From the NCBI GenBank assembly GCA_024688885.1, contig JAILDV010000050.1, forward strand, positions 82,893 through 146,892: 64,000 nucleotides of DNA, written 5' to 3'. The translations under genes were made by a program, and so were the position numbers. Source of the DNA: Bacteroidaceae bacterium. Its GTDB lineage: Bacteria; Bacteroidota; Bacteroidia; Bacteroidales; Bacteroidaceae. The notes below the pieces were generated by a model. It worked only from the letters and a program-made list of their open reading frames with translations, was not told the origin of the DNA and made no database searches. Shown here piece by piece: positions 1 through 9,116 of the stretch; the first letter of the stretch is position 1, and every line of letters begins with the position of its first letter.

Positions 1-543
1 ATGACGGATGATACGTTGGTCCATCTCCAGCTGCGTCTCACCCGGACCACGAAGTCCCACGCTACCACCTCTCTGACGTTCCAAGTGTGTCCACAATCGC
101 GTCAGTCGGGGCAGCATATAGCGATACTGCGCCAGCTCCACCTGCGTCTTAGCCGCCGCCGTCTGGGCACGCATGGCAAAGATGTCGAGGATGAGACTGG
201 TGCGGTCCAATATCTTCACCTGCAAAGCCTTCTCAATGTTCCTGATTTGTTTGGCAGACAACTCATCATCGAAAATGACCATCCCTACAGGGTCTTCCTC
301 ATCGTCTTTCTGCTTGATGAACGCAGCAATCTCCTCCAACTTTCCACTGCCAATGTAAGTGATGCTGCTCGGACCATTCACTCGTTGGGTGAACCGTCGA
401 ATCACCTTCGCACCAGCCGTCTCCGCCAAGAACTCCAGCTCGTTCAAATATTCCGTTGTCTTCCGTTCGTTCTGCTGAGGCGTGATGAGACCCACAATGA
501 CCGCAGTCTCCACTTTCGTCTCAGATATGATAAACTCTTTCAT
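1..543 (-). CDS. hflX: GTPase HflX, N-terminal part (cut by the window edge)
   Basis: Only the first 181 residues are present, because the gene runs off the left edge. HflX is a ribosome-binding GTPase that rescues or splits stalled 70S ribosomes under stress. The visible part is the HflX N-terminal domain followed by the start of the helical linker. Family motifs seen are YIGSGKLEE near residue 64, ILDRTSLILDIFA near residue 110, QVELAQYRYMLPRL and the glycine-rich LRGPGETQLE near residue 170; the G domain lies outside the window. The ATG at 541-543 was chosen because a TAnnTTTG promoter box lies about 20 bp upstream. It is transcribed divergently from the glycosyltransferase at 710, with an inverted heptamer repeat between them. 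Confidence 0.93.
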   Translation of the reverse strand, partial: MKEFIISETKVETAVIVGLITPQQNERKTTEYLNELEFLAETAGAKVIRRFTQRVNGPSSITYIGSGKLEEIAAFIKQKDDEEDPVGMVIFDDELSAKQIRNIEKALQVKILDRTSLILDIFAMRAQTAAAKTQVELAQYRYMLPRLTRLWTHLERQRGGSVGLRGPGETQLEMDQRIIRH

Positions 544-561
544 ACAAGTTTTTATTTGGTT

Positions 562-570
562 GCAAAGATA
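562..570 (-). promoter_or_regulatory. Promoter -7 box for hflX (TATCTTTGC)
   Basis: TATCTTTGC on the minus strand matches the Bacteroidetes TAnnTTTG consensus. It sits about 20 bp before the hflX ATG, implying a very short leader. Confidence 0.7.
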
Positions 571-578
571 GTTATTTT

Positions 579-680
579 AATTAGGAATTAGGAATTAGGA
601 ATTAGGAATTGTTACTTTTTCAACGAAAAAACACCCTGAATCGCAAATAATTCCTAATTCCTAATTCCTAATTCCTAATT
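579..680. repeat. Perfect 32-bp inverted array of AATTAGG heptamers with conserved core
   Basis: Positions 579-610 hold about 4.5 units of AATTAGG and 649-680 hold the exact reverse complement, separated by a 38-bp centre. The core from about 608 to 654 is roughly 83% identical (by eye, no gaps) to the core of a second element at 14117-14220. Both elements lie between divergent genes and end a few bases before a TAnnTTTG box. As RNA or extruded DNA each could form a long stem. Confidence 0.85.
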
Positions 681-686
681 CTTCCC

Positions 687-695
687 TACCTTTGC
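687..695 (+). promoter_or_regulatory. Promoter -7 box (TACCTTTGC) for the glycosyltransferase operon
   Basis: TACCTTTGC starts four bases after the heptamer array, so the array occupies the place of the -33 element. The start codon follows 15 bases later. Confidence 0.7.
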
Positions 696-709
696 ACCCG
701 ATTTGAATA

Positions 710-1951
710 ATGAGAGTCCTAATCGTCAACACATCTGAACGCGTCGGAGGTGCAGCCATTGCCGCCAATCGCCTCATGGAAGCCTTGAAAAAGAACGGAG
801 TCAAGGTGAAGATGCTTGTGCGCGACAAGCAGACTGACCACCTCACCGTCCTGCCTGTAGGGAACGGCTGGATGCAACCCCTCAAGTTTGTCTGGGAACG
901 GCTATGCATCTTCATTGCCAACAACTTCAGCCGAAAGAACCTCTTTCAGGTGGACATCGCCAACACAGGCACCGACATCACCCGGCTCACCGAGTTTCAG
1001 AGGGCAGACGTCATCCACCTGCATTGGATCAACCAAGGATTCCTTTCCCTGTCCGACATCAGCCACATCTTCCAGTCGGGCAAGCGGGTGGTCATCACCA
1101 TGCACGACCAATGGTATTTCACAGGCATCTGCCACTATTCGGGCGACTGTCAGAAATACACAAGCCTATGCCACGACTGCCCACTGATGAGCGGCAGCCT
1201 CTGGGACGACCTCGCCAAAAGGGTGTTCCTGCAAAAGGAGAAAATATATGGCACCGCCTCCCTCACATTTGTCGGGTGCAGTCAGTGGATGGCAGACTTA
1301 GCCAAGACCTCACGGCTCACTCAGGGACACAAGGTGGTCAGCATACCCAATGCCATCAACACCGAGCGCTTCCTTCCCATGGACAAGGCAGAAGCACGTC
1401 GAGCCTTCCGTTTGCCACAAGACAAGCAGCTGCTCCTCTTTGGCTGTCAACGCATCACCGACGAGCGCAAGGGATTCACACTGCTGGTCGAGGCTCTCCA
1501 GCTCATCAAGAAGACACATCCCGACGTAGCTCAAGCCACAGAAGTGGTGGTGGTGGGAGGTCAGGCAGAGTACGTGCGCAAACAGGTGCCCTTCGACATC
1601 ATTCCCGTCAACTACGTCAGCGACCCCCAACGCATGGTCATGCTCTACAATGCCGTGAATGTTTATGTCACCCCCTCGCTGCAGGACAACCTGCCCAACA
1701 CCATCATGGAAGCTCTGGCATGCGGCACACCCTGTGTCGGATTCAACGTGGGAGGCATCCCCGAAATGATTGACCACAAGAAGAACGGCTACGTGGCGAC
1801 CTATAAAGACGCACAAGACCTTGCCGACGGCATCCTCTGGACACTCGCCACCGACCATCCCACATTGAGTCGGCAGGCACGCAACAAGGTGATGACCACC
1901 TACAGCGAAAATGCCGTGGCACGAAAATACATGGATGTCTATGAAAATTAG
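710..1951 (+). CDS. GT4-family glycosyltransferase
   Basis: This 413-residue protein has the two-Rossmann layout of GT-B glycosyltransferases of family 4. The N-terminus has the glycine-rich donor/acceptor loop (SERVGGAAIAANRL, residues 9-22). A Cys/His-rich segment (HDQWYFTGICHYSGDC, about residues 137-152) is typical of the WcaC/WcaL-like subgroup in envelope polysaccharide loci. The C-terminal domain has the EALACGTPCVGFNVGGIPE nucleotide-sugar motif near residue 340. It probably adds a sugar to a lipid-linked glycan on the cytoplasmic face of the membrane. It overlaps the next glycosyltransferase gene by 11 bp, which indicates co-transcription. Donor and acceptor cannot be read from the sequence. 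Confidence 0.88.
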   Translation: MRVLIVNTSERVGGAAIAANRLMEALKKNGVKVKMLVRDKQTDHLTVLPVGNGWMQPLKFVWERLCIFIANNFSRKNLFQVDIANTGTDITRLTEFQRADVIHLHWINQGFLSLSDISHIFQSGKRVVITMHDQWYFTGICHYSGDCQKYTSLCHDCPLMSGSLWDDLAKRVFLQKEKIYGTASLTFVGCSQWMADLAKTSRLTQGHKVVSIPNAINTERFLPMDKAEARRAFRLPQDKQLLLFGCQRITDERKGFTLLVEALQLIKKTHPDVAQATEVVVVGGQAEYVRKQVPFDIIPVNYVSDPQRMVMLYNAVNVYVTPSLQDNLPNTIMEALACGTPCVGFNVGGIPEMIDHKKNGYVATYKDAQDLADGILWTLATDHPTLSRQARNKVMTTYSENAVARKYMDVYEN

Positions 1952-2684
1952 CATCATCACCGTCACATACAACGCCGAAGCCACCATCGGGCGCACCATG
2001 GAGAGCGTGGCGCAACAAACCCATCCCGACGTCGAACACATCATCATCGATGGAGCTTCCACCGACAGGACCTTGGACATTGCCCGCCGCTATCCCCATG
2101 CCATCATCTGCAGCGAACCCGACCATGGACTCTACGACGCCATGAACAAAGGGCTGAAGAAAGCCACAGGCGACTACCTCTGCTTCCTGAATGCAGGCGA
2201 CAAACTGCACAGCAAGGACACACTGGCACACATCGCCGCCTCACTCCCATCCCCCCAACACGGGAACGGAGTGGCAATACTGTATGGCGACACCCATATC
2301 GTTGACAACGAAGGCAACTTCCTGCGCCGTCGGCGTCTGACACCACCCGAGCACCTCACATGGCGCTCCTTCCGGCAAGGCATGCTCGTCTGCCATCAAG
2401 CCTTCTACATCAACCGTCAGCTTGCACCCCTCTACGACACGCACTATCGGTTCTCCGCAGACTTCGACTGGTGCATCCGCTGCATGAAAGAAGGAGAGCG
2501 CCTCGGCATGGAAAATCTATTCATCAAGGAACCCCTTGCCGACTACCTCAACGAGGGCATGACCACTGCCCATCGGCGAGCCTCCCTCAACGAACGATTC
2601 AGGATAATGGCAAAGCACTATGGGCTTGTGCCAACAATTATACAACACATTTGGTTTATATTCAGAGTATTAGTTAAAAAGTAA
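1941..2684 (+). CDS. GT2-family glycosyltransferase (WcaA/WcaE-like)
   Basis: A short, 247-residue GT-A enzyme opening with MKISIITVTYNAEATI, the classical family 2 start. The nucleotide-binding DGAST motif follows near residue 37 and an NAGDKL motif (DxD equivalent) near residue 80. There is no C-terminal membrane segment, as in the WcaE-like group of colanic-acid-type enzymes. The in-frame ATG at 1941 was preferred over upstream codons because homologues begin exactly there; it overlaps the end of the preceding glycosyltransferase. The two enzymes probably act one after the other on the same glycan. Confidence 0.85.
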   Translation: MKISIITVTYNAEATIGRTMESVAQQTHPDVEHIIIDGASTDRTLDIARRYPHAIICSEPDHGLYDAMNKGLKKATGDYLCFLNAGDKLHSKDTLAHIAASLPSPQHGNGVAILYGDTHIVDNEGNFLRRRRLTPPEHLTWRSFRQGMLVCHQAFYINRQLAPLYDTHYRFSADFDWCIRCMKEGERLGMENLFIKEPLADYLNEGMTTAHRRASLNERFRIMAKHYGLVPTIIQHIWFIFRVLVKK

Positions 2685-2691
2685 AAAGAGC

Positions 2692-4371
2692 ATGAAGAGA
2701 TTTCGTCCCTCCAAACCAGAGTTGGTTTATGCACTCAAAAATTACAACAAGAAGAAATTTACAGCCGACTTAATGGCTGGAATCATCGTGGGCATCGTTG
2801 CACTTCCCTTGGCCATCGCTTTTGGCATTGCATCAGGTGTGTCACCCGAAAAAGGTATTCTCACAGCCATCATAGCAGGTTTCGCCATCAGCGCATTCGG
2901 TGGCAGTCGTGTACAAATAGGCGGACCCACAGGTGCCTTCATCATCATCATCTATGGCATTATCCAGCAGTACGGACTCACAGGGCTTGCCATTGCCACA
3001 GTTCTGGCAGGACTCTTCCTCATCTTGCTCGGAGTGTTGCGCCTCGGCACCATCATCCGCTACATTCCCTACCCCATCATCGTAGGTTTCACGAGTGGTA
3101 TTGCACTGACCATCTTCTCCACCCAGGTAAAAGACTTGCTCGGTCTCCACATTGAGGGAGCTGTGCCTGCTGACTTCATCGAGAAATGGGTATGCTACAT
3201 ACAGAACTTCTCCACCATCGACCTTGCCACAGCCATCGTCGGTGTCTTATCCGTGGTCATCATAGCCTGCACCCCTTTCATCAGCAAGAAAGTGCCTGGT
3301 TCGCTCATCGCCATCATCGCCATGACCGTCGCAGGCATCATCATGACGAACTACTTCGGCATCCATGTCGACACCATCGGAGACAGGTTCGAAATCAACC
3401 CCTCCCTGCCAGAAGCAGATGTCCCCTAGCTGAATTGGGACAACATCAAGGGTTTGCTCTCACCAGCACTCACCATAGCAGTGCTCGGTGCCATTGAGAG
3501 TCTGCTCTCCGCCACAGTGGCAGATGGTATCATTGGACACAAGCACGACTCCAATCAGGAACTCATTGGTCAGGGCATTGCCAACGTGCTCAGCCCCATC
3601 TTCGGAGGCATCCCAGCCACAGGTGCCATCGCCCGCACCATGACCAACATCAACAATGGCGGTAAGACTCCTGTTGCCGGCATCATTCATGCCGTGGTGC
3701 TGCTCCTCATATACTTTTTCCTGATGCCTTATGCTAAATATATCCCAATGGCTTGTTTGGCAGGAGTGCTTGTAGTGGTCAGCTACAACATGAGCGGCTG
3801 GCGCACCATCCGTGAGATGATGCACAACCCCAAGAGTGACATCTTTGTACTTTGGCTCACTTTCGGGCTCACCGTCATTTTCGACTTGACCATTGCCATC
3901 GAAGTGGGCTTGATGCTGGCATGCCTCCTCTGCATGCGTCGTATGGCAGAGACCACCCAAGTGAGTGTGCTCACCGACGATGACGAGATAGACCCCACTG
4001 CAGAGACCGACTTGGCAGAGAATCCCAACATTGAGCACTTGGCGATTCCCGAGAATGTGGAAGTGTATGAAATCAATGGCCCTTATTTCTTCGGTATAGC
4101 CAACAAGTTCGAAGAGGTGATGGTGCGCATGAAAGAACGTCCGCAAGTACGTATCATCCGTATGCGCAAGGTGCCCTTCATCGATTCTACAGGCATGCAC
4201 AACCTGACCAATCTCATCGAGATGTCGAAAAAAGAAGGTATCAAGATTATCCTTTCGGGTGTCAACGATTATGTACGTAGTGTTCTTGTCAAAAATGGCT
4301 TCAACGAACTCATTGGCGAAGAGAACATTTGCCCGAATATCAATGTTGCTCTCGAGAAATCCAAGCAATAG
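2692..4371 (+). pseudogene. SulP-family anion permease with an in-frame amber stop
   Basis: The reading frame encodes a SulP-type transporter (sulfate/bicarbonate family). Hydrophobic segments begin near residue 25, the SulP signature region is near residues 50-90 (GGSRVQIGGPTGAF), and a cytoplasmic STAS domain lies at the C-terminus (VPFIDSTGMHNL). At 3427-3429 a TAG codon interrupts the frame after EADVP, and the homologous sequence resumes at once (LNWDNIKGLLSPALT), so the two halves are in the same frame. The full product would be about 559 residues. One C-to-T change from CAG (Gln) would explain it. TAG ends another gene here (position 1951), so general recoding is unlikely. The second half could restart at a TTG near 3454. 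Read as a recent nonsense mutation, or possibly a sequencing error. It lies 7 bp downstream of the glycosyltransferase gene. Confidence 0.85.
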
Positions 4372-4408
4372 TCATCCACACTGCTCCTTTTTTGTTCATT
4401 TTTAGTCA

Positions 4409-4431
4409 TTTCCTCATTTTTTTTGAGGAAA
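4409..4431. other. T-rich hairpin after the SulP gene
   Basis: TTTCCTCA and TGAGGAAA form a perfect 8-bp stem around a loop of T residues. It may act as a weak terminator or an mRNA 3' end. The rest of 4372-4614 holds the promoter and leader of the next gene and no other gene that I can see. Confidence 0.4.
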
Positions 4432-4457
4432 GGCTTGTTTGTGTAGCAAATAATTCA

Positions 4458-4466
4458 TACCTTTGT
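4458..4466 (+). promoter_or_regulatory. Promoter box TACCTTTGT for the large secreted protein
   Basis: A TAnnTTTG match with a TTTG tract about 20 bp upstream (4438-4441), the usual -33/-7 arrangement. The leader to the ATG at 4615 is about 145 nt and AT-rich. Confidence 0.6.
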
Positions 4467-4614
4467 CACCTAAAATTATGCCATCTCTCTTGCGTGAGAG
4501 TTGGTTTCAGAGACTAACTAATAACGACTTCATCCTATTTATACATTATTAATAATAAGGGAAACGAGTCAAATGTTTAACTAATCTTTTATATTAATTA
4601 ATTACTAACTCATT

Positions 4615-7600
4615 ATGAAAAAATCAGTACTTCTTTTTGCAAGTTTATTGCTTGCAGCGGTGAGTGCTATTGCACAACCCGCGAAGCCTGAGGTAACCTA
4701 CACTGACTGGGCATCTGTAGAAGAAAAAGCTGAAATCTACCTCTACAATGTGGAGGCAGGTATGTTTCTTTCTGCCGGCAGTGCATGGGGAACCCGTGCT
4801 TCCCTAGTTGGCACAAAAGACAAGAGCACCTACAATGACTTGATTATGGGGGCAGGAGAATTTAAGGGAAACAAGTGGTTTATTGCTGCTGCACAAGACC
4901 AGCGAGATGGTAAAGCCTGCTACATGTTCGAAAACAAGAGCGGGAAAAACTATCTAACCGCAGACAACAAAGACGGCATTTGGGTGGATGGTGACACCGG
5001 TCGTCCTTATGACGGATGGTACATCGCCAAAGACAATGGCGACAAGACCTTCCAGTTGGGTTACATGCTGAGAACCGAGAAAAAAGACGAGGCTGGTAAC
5101 GTCATCAAAGAAGGTGAGCAAACTGTATATGAGTACTCTTCCATGGGTATCTTCGGCGTACAAAAATTCGACGAAGGAAACCTTGACACCTATCTTGACG
5201 AAAGTACAGCTTACAGCACATGGGCTATCGTCAGCGCTTCTGAGTATGATGAAAAACTGCCAGCTTTCAAACTCTACTACATTGCTGAAGGCTTGAAGAA
5301 ATTAGTTGCTGATGCCAAGGAGCTCGGCATTGAAGCAGATTTCTCTTCCTACGAAGCTTTGCTCGTCAAAGAAGGTGTTACTTACGATGAAATCAAGACT
5401 GCCATTGACAAGTTCTCTCCAACTGTTAACTTCGGCAAGGTGATTGCAGATGCCAAGAAGGCTGATCCTGCACGTGACTGGTCTAAGTATGAAGCCATTT
5501 ATGCAGACCCAGCATCAACTAATGAAATTTTCACTGCAAACACGAACCTTATCAATGCATTCTTGGCATTGAAGAAGGCTATTGACGATGCAAAGGCATT
5601 GGATGCTGCTCACAGCTATAAAACTGCAGAAGATCTCTATGCCAGCGATGAATCCAAGCAGGCAGACATTGAAGCAGAAACCGCTCGTGTCAACGCATTC
5701 GCTTCTCTGAAGAAGAAGCTTGACGAGGCAACAGAAGGCTATCCCGCTGTTGATTTCGGAGAGGCAAAGGCTGTCTATGACAACATCGCTTCAACTGCTG
5801 CTCAATGCGCCGAAGCAGAAAAGAAGATTGATGCTCTTAAGGCAGATTACGACATCAAGAACGCGACAGTGGACAAACCAGGTGACATCACCAGCCTGTT
5901 GACGAATGTGGATGGTAAATCTATTACTGATTGGACTCGCACCTTCACAGGCGAAGGCACCGTGGGTGACTTTGCATGCAACACATGGTCTGTCGAAGCT
6001 AACAACGGAGCCGATGGCACCAACATGGTCGTTAACTTCCTTCAGGTTTGGAAAGGCAAGGGAAACACCCTTTCCGACCAGAAATTCCAACGCAACACGG
6101 TCAAAGTGGCACCTGGTGCATACAAGATTACTGGTAACATCCGTATCTATAACGAAAGTGGTGCTGAATTCATGAAGGGAGCTTATCTCTTTGGTAATGT
6201 GAGCCGAAACAGTTTGTTCGCCAACGAAGATGAGGCTCAGACTAATGCGATAGAAGGTGCCAAATACAACACCTACAACAATATGCTCAACTACTGGAAG
6301 GACGGCTTTGAAACATACGCAATTGTTCCAGAAGATGGTACACTGACTCTCGGTGTGATGATTGAAGGCGCAAATTACAACTGGGTATCTGCAAAGGATT
6401 TCCACGTTTACTACATGGGCAACTCTTATGAGTCTCTCGACTTCGTTCGTAACAACTCAGACATGTTTGCAAAGCCATTCCCAGAAGAGACTATTGCCAT
6501 GAAGCAGCTTTTGGATGATTACAACAATGCCATCCCTAACTACGGCAAAGCAAAGAATGCTGAAGAACTCCTTGACGTTGTACAGAAACTCGTTTCGCTG
6601 TCTGATAGTGTTCAAGCCAACGCTAATGCATACAAGGCATATAAAGACAAGGTGGATGAGTTGAAGAAAGGAATTGATGACGGCACAATTGACCTCGTAG
6701 GCGATGATGCAGACATTCTTTTCGATTACATCGATGATCTGGGCGAAGAAATTGGTCCTGACGATGAAGCTTCTATTGATTTAGGCTTTAAGAATGGTTA
6801 TTCTGCTTACATCCTCGCCAACCGCTTATTGAAGACTGAGGAAATCAAAACTGAGCTTGAATTCCTCAACAAGCTCTACGAAACAGCTATGCGCACTTCC
6901 ATCAAGAATGGCTCTGATCTCACAGAGTTACTCGCGAACCCAGACTTCTCCACTAATGACTGGACAGGTTGGACTAAAGAAGCTGCCGCAGGTGGTAATG
7001 TTGCCGTAGGAGACAAGTGTGCAGAAGCATGGAACAATTCTGCATTCGACATCTATCAGGAGCAAGAAGGTCTTCCTGACGGTTTGTATGAGATTTCTGT
7101 ACAAGGTTTCTATCGCTACAAACGTGGCAATCCCGCTTTCCAGGCTTATAAGGAACAGAGCAATGAATTTGTGAAGGAAGGTGGCTCTCCATGCTTTGTA
7201 TACATGAACACAATGACCACTCCATTTACCAACGTGTTTGGTGAAGAGAATAAAGGACAGGAGTTCTATGGTAGTACTAACTATGACACATACACCTATG
7301 GTGAAGGTGAGAGTGCTATCACTGAATACTACCCCAATGGTATGAGTTCTGCAGCCGTAGCATTCGATGCTGGTATGTATACCCAAACAGCATACGGTCT
7401 GGTACTGGATGGAGAAAAGATGCGTGTCGGAGTGAAAGGATCTTCCAATCAAGAGGGCGACTCATGGGTCATCTTCGACAACTTTAAATTGACTTATCGT
7501 GCTAAGGATCCAGAAGTTGCTCAGAAGGTGCTCTCCATCAAGGCTGAAGAACTTAAGAACCTCATTGAGAATTCAGAAAGTAGCATGACAGACCAAACCC

Positions 7601-8667
7601 TTCAGGATGCACAATACGCATTGAGCGAGGCACAAAAAACAGATTTGAGCCCTGCTGCCAAGTATGAGGTATTGATTGAAACAAATGCCGCTTATAACGC
7701 AGCTAAGAAGAATGTCGAGCTGGTGTCAGCTTACAAGGCCGCAGAAAAGGCATACTTCGATATTTGCACTGCATTTGAGGATATAGATCCCGATTTGCAG
7801 GCTGCTATTTGGGAAGAAGTCGGTGAGATGGACGAGGAACTTGCAGGTGATGCATATATGGATTTGAATAATGAAGAGCTGGATGATTTGACCGTTAGAG
7901 TGAAGGCCTTGACTGATAAAGTGAATGCAGCTAAAGCAGACGCTGAGATGAAGAAGGTCAAGGAAGAAATGGCATCTGCTTCAGACGATGACCCATACGA
8001 TGCAACAGGCTTCATTGTGAACCCAGACTTGAGTATTGGCAAGGCTGATGGTTGGACTGTAATGGCTCTGGGACAGAACAACGGATACCAAGACAACAAC
8101 ACTTACACGAATGGTGATGTTTCTCTGAACCAATTTATCGAGTGTTGGAGATCGGGTGCAATATTGGACGATGGTACTATCGAACAAACTACTTCCGCTA
8201 CTCTCCCAGCAGGTACCTACACTCTCGGTGCAGATATCAATGCTAAGTGGCAACCAGATGCAACTGTTGCAATCGAGGGACTCGTCCTCTTTGTCAGCGA
8301 TGCTGAAGGCAAGACTAACTCTACGTTGCTTGACACTCAGGATGCTTCTCCAAAGCATTTCGATGTGACATTCAAGTTGGATAAAGAATCTGTTATTACT
8401 CTTGGTGTAATGGCTAAGTCTACTAACGCTAACTGGTTGGCAGCAGACAACTTCAAACTCACGTACTATGGTACAGCCAGCGCGAAGGAAGAATCTGGCG
8501 ATGCAGGTGATGCCAATGCTATCGAAGGTGTTGAGGAAGCAGCTCCAGCAGCTAAGACTATCGTAGCTATCTACAACGCAGCTGGTGCTCAGATCAGCAC
8601 TCTCCAGCCAGGTATCAACATCGTGAAGTACGCTGACGGAACTACTAAGAAGATCTTTAAGAAATAA
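4615..8667 (+). CDS. Giant secreted modular surface protein, probable type IX secretion cargo
   Basis: A 1350-residue protein with a clear signal peptide cleaved near AIAQ (residue 21). Residues about 30-205 resemble a beta-trefoil-like domain (FLSAGSAWGTR, NYLTADNKDG). Three beta-sandwich-like modules follow at about 430-605, 770-960 and 1130-1285, recognised by the recurring pattern NPDxS...W...LPxGxYxxxxxGxYR...DNFKLTY. Long Ala/Lys/Glu-rich helical linkers join them. The last 35 residues (IYNAAGAQIS, ending KKIFKK) resemble type A sorting domains of T9SS cargo. The modules suggest carbohydrate or surface binding; no catalytic domain is recognisable. A paralogue of the same design lies at 30014. 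It forms a single-gene unit with its own promoter and a strong terminator. Confidence 0.75.
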   Translation: MKKSVLLFASLLLAAVSAIAQPAKPEVTYTDWASVEEKAEIYLYNVEAGMFLSAGSAWGTRASLVGTKDKSTYNDLIMGAGEFKGNKWFIAAAQDQRDGKACYMFENKSGKNYLTADNKDGIWVDGDTGRPYDGWYIAKDNGDKTFQLGYMLRTEKKDEAGNVIKEGEQTVYEYSSMGIFGVQKFDEGNLDTYLDESTAYSTWAIVSASEYDEKLPAFKLYYIAEGLKKLVADAKELGIEADFSSYEALLVKEGVTYDEIKTAIDKFSPTVNFGKVIADAKKADPARDWSKYEAIYADPASTNEIFTANTNLINAFLALKKAIDDAKALDAAHSYKTAEDLYASDESKQADIEAETARVNAFASLKKKLDEATEGYPAVDFGEAKAVYDNIASTAAQCAEAEKKIDALKADYDIKNATVDKPGDITSLLTNVDGKSITDWTRTFTGEGTVGDFACNTWSVEANNGADGTNMVVNFLQVWKGKGNTLSDQKFQRNTVKVAPGAYKITGNIRIYNESGAEFMKGAYLFGNVSRNSLFANEDEAQTNAIEGAKYNTYNNMLNYWKDGFETYAIVPEDGTLTLGVMIEGANYNWVSAKDFHVYYMGNSYESLDFVRNNSDMFAKPFPEETIAMKQLLDDYNNAIPNYGKAKNAEELLDVVQKLVSLSDSVQANANAYKAYKDKVDELKKGIDDGTIDLVGDDADILFDYIDDLGEEIGPDDEASIDLGFKNGYSAYILANRLLKTEEIKTELEFLNKLYETAMRTSIKNGSDLTELLANPDFSTNDWTGWTKEAAAGGNVAVGDKCAEAWNNSAFDIYQEQEGLPDGLYEISVQGFYRYKRGNPAFQAYKEQSNEFVKEGGSPCFVYMNTMTTPFTNVFGEENKGQEFYGSTNYDTYTYGEGESAITEYYPNGMSSAAVAFDAGMYTQTAYGLVLDGEKMRVGVKGSSNQEGDSWVIFDNFKLTYRAKDPEVAQKVLSIKAEELKNLIENSESSMTDQTLQDAQYALSEAQKTDLSPAAKYEVLIETNAAYNAAKKNVELVSAYKAAEKAYFDICTAFEDIDPDLQAAIWEEVGEMDEELAGDAYMDLNNEELDDLTVRVKALTDKVNAAKADAEMKKVKEEMASASDDDPYDATGFIVNPDLSIGKADGWTVMALGQNNGYQDNNTYTNGDVSLNQFIECWRSGAILDDGTIEQTTSATLPAGTYTLGADINAKWQPDATVAIEGLVLFVSDAEGKTNSTLLDTQDASPKHFDVTFKLDKESVITLGVMAKSTNANWLAADNFKLTYYGTASAKEESGDAGDANAIEGVEEAAPAAKTIVAIYNAAGAQISTLQPGINIVKYADGTTKKIFKK

Positions 8668-8701
8668 GCTGACGAACAGTCAATAACTGACACACTATAA
8701 G

Positions 8702-8737
8702 AAAGTGGCGGGCTTCATGATGGAGCTCGCCACTTTT
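8702..8737 (+). terminator. Rho-independent terminator
   Basis: A 13-bp stem (AAAGTGGCGGGCT paired with AGCTCGCCACTTT, one G-T pair) ends in TTTT, 34 bp after the stop codon of the large secreted protein. Confidence 0.85.
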
Positions 8738-9104
8738 GGGACTCACCAGTATGATCGCGAGACTATCTTGCTGATTAGTTGGATACAAAAAACAAATATT
8801 TAACCTTTTAACCATTTAACTTTAACCTTTGCGTTTTCGTCTCCCCCACTCGCGCATGCAAGTGTTCCCCACAAACGAGTGTAAGTCTTGCTAACAAACG
8901 AACGTAAGTCTTGCCCACAAACGAGTTGCAAATCGTAGAATATTCTCGTTTTTGGGGTAAAAATGTAGAATATTCTCGTTTTTCCCGATTTTCGTAGAAT
9001 ATTTTGGTTATAACTCTTTCTTGACGTAACTTTGCAGAAAAAAGGAAATCACCCGTATAACCCTGTTTTGTGCCTATTCTTTTGGTGGAACAGAAGAAAA
9101 GATG
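8738..9104. repeat. Non-coding region with two sets of short direct repeats
   Basis: No gene is visible here. First set: three copies of a roughly 23-bp unit containing ACAAACGA...GTAAGTCTTGC at 8868-8930. Second set: GTAGAATATTCTCGTTTTT at about 8935 and 8965 with a partial third copy at 8994. The starts are 29-30 bp apart, and each full copy holds the palindrome AGAATATTCT. The array ends at a TAACTTTGC box (9027-9035), so it looks like an operator array. A TTTAACC heptamer-like run lies at about 8798-8830. Confidence 0.7.
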
Positions 9105-9113
9105 TACTTTTGC
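9105..9113 (+). promoter_or_regulatory. prmC: Promoter for prmC (TTTGG, 19 bp, TACTTTTGC)
   Basis: TACTTTTGC with TTGG 19 bp upstream (9082-9085) is a near-ideal Bacteroidetes promoter. The prmC ATG at 9117 lies only four bases after the box, so the transcript would be leaderless or nearly so. A second possible box is TAACTTTGC at 9027-9035. Confidence 0.7.
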
Positions 9114-9116
9114 AGT

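Noticed and set aside
1..591. Long plus-strand reading frame at the left edge
   Set aside because: It is the antisense of hflX, whose conserved motifs are read on the minus strand with a promoter box.
3427..3429. Amber recoding (TAG as Gln) in this genome
   Set aside because: The glycosyltransferase gene at 710 ends in TAG at the expected family length, so TAG works as a stop; a point mutation is simpler.
3460..4368. Long minus-strand frame opposite the SulP gene
   Set aside because: His/Asp-rich shadow translation without motifs; the plus strand has clear SulP and STAS sequence.
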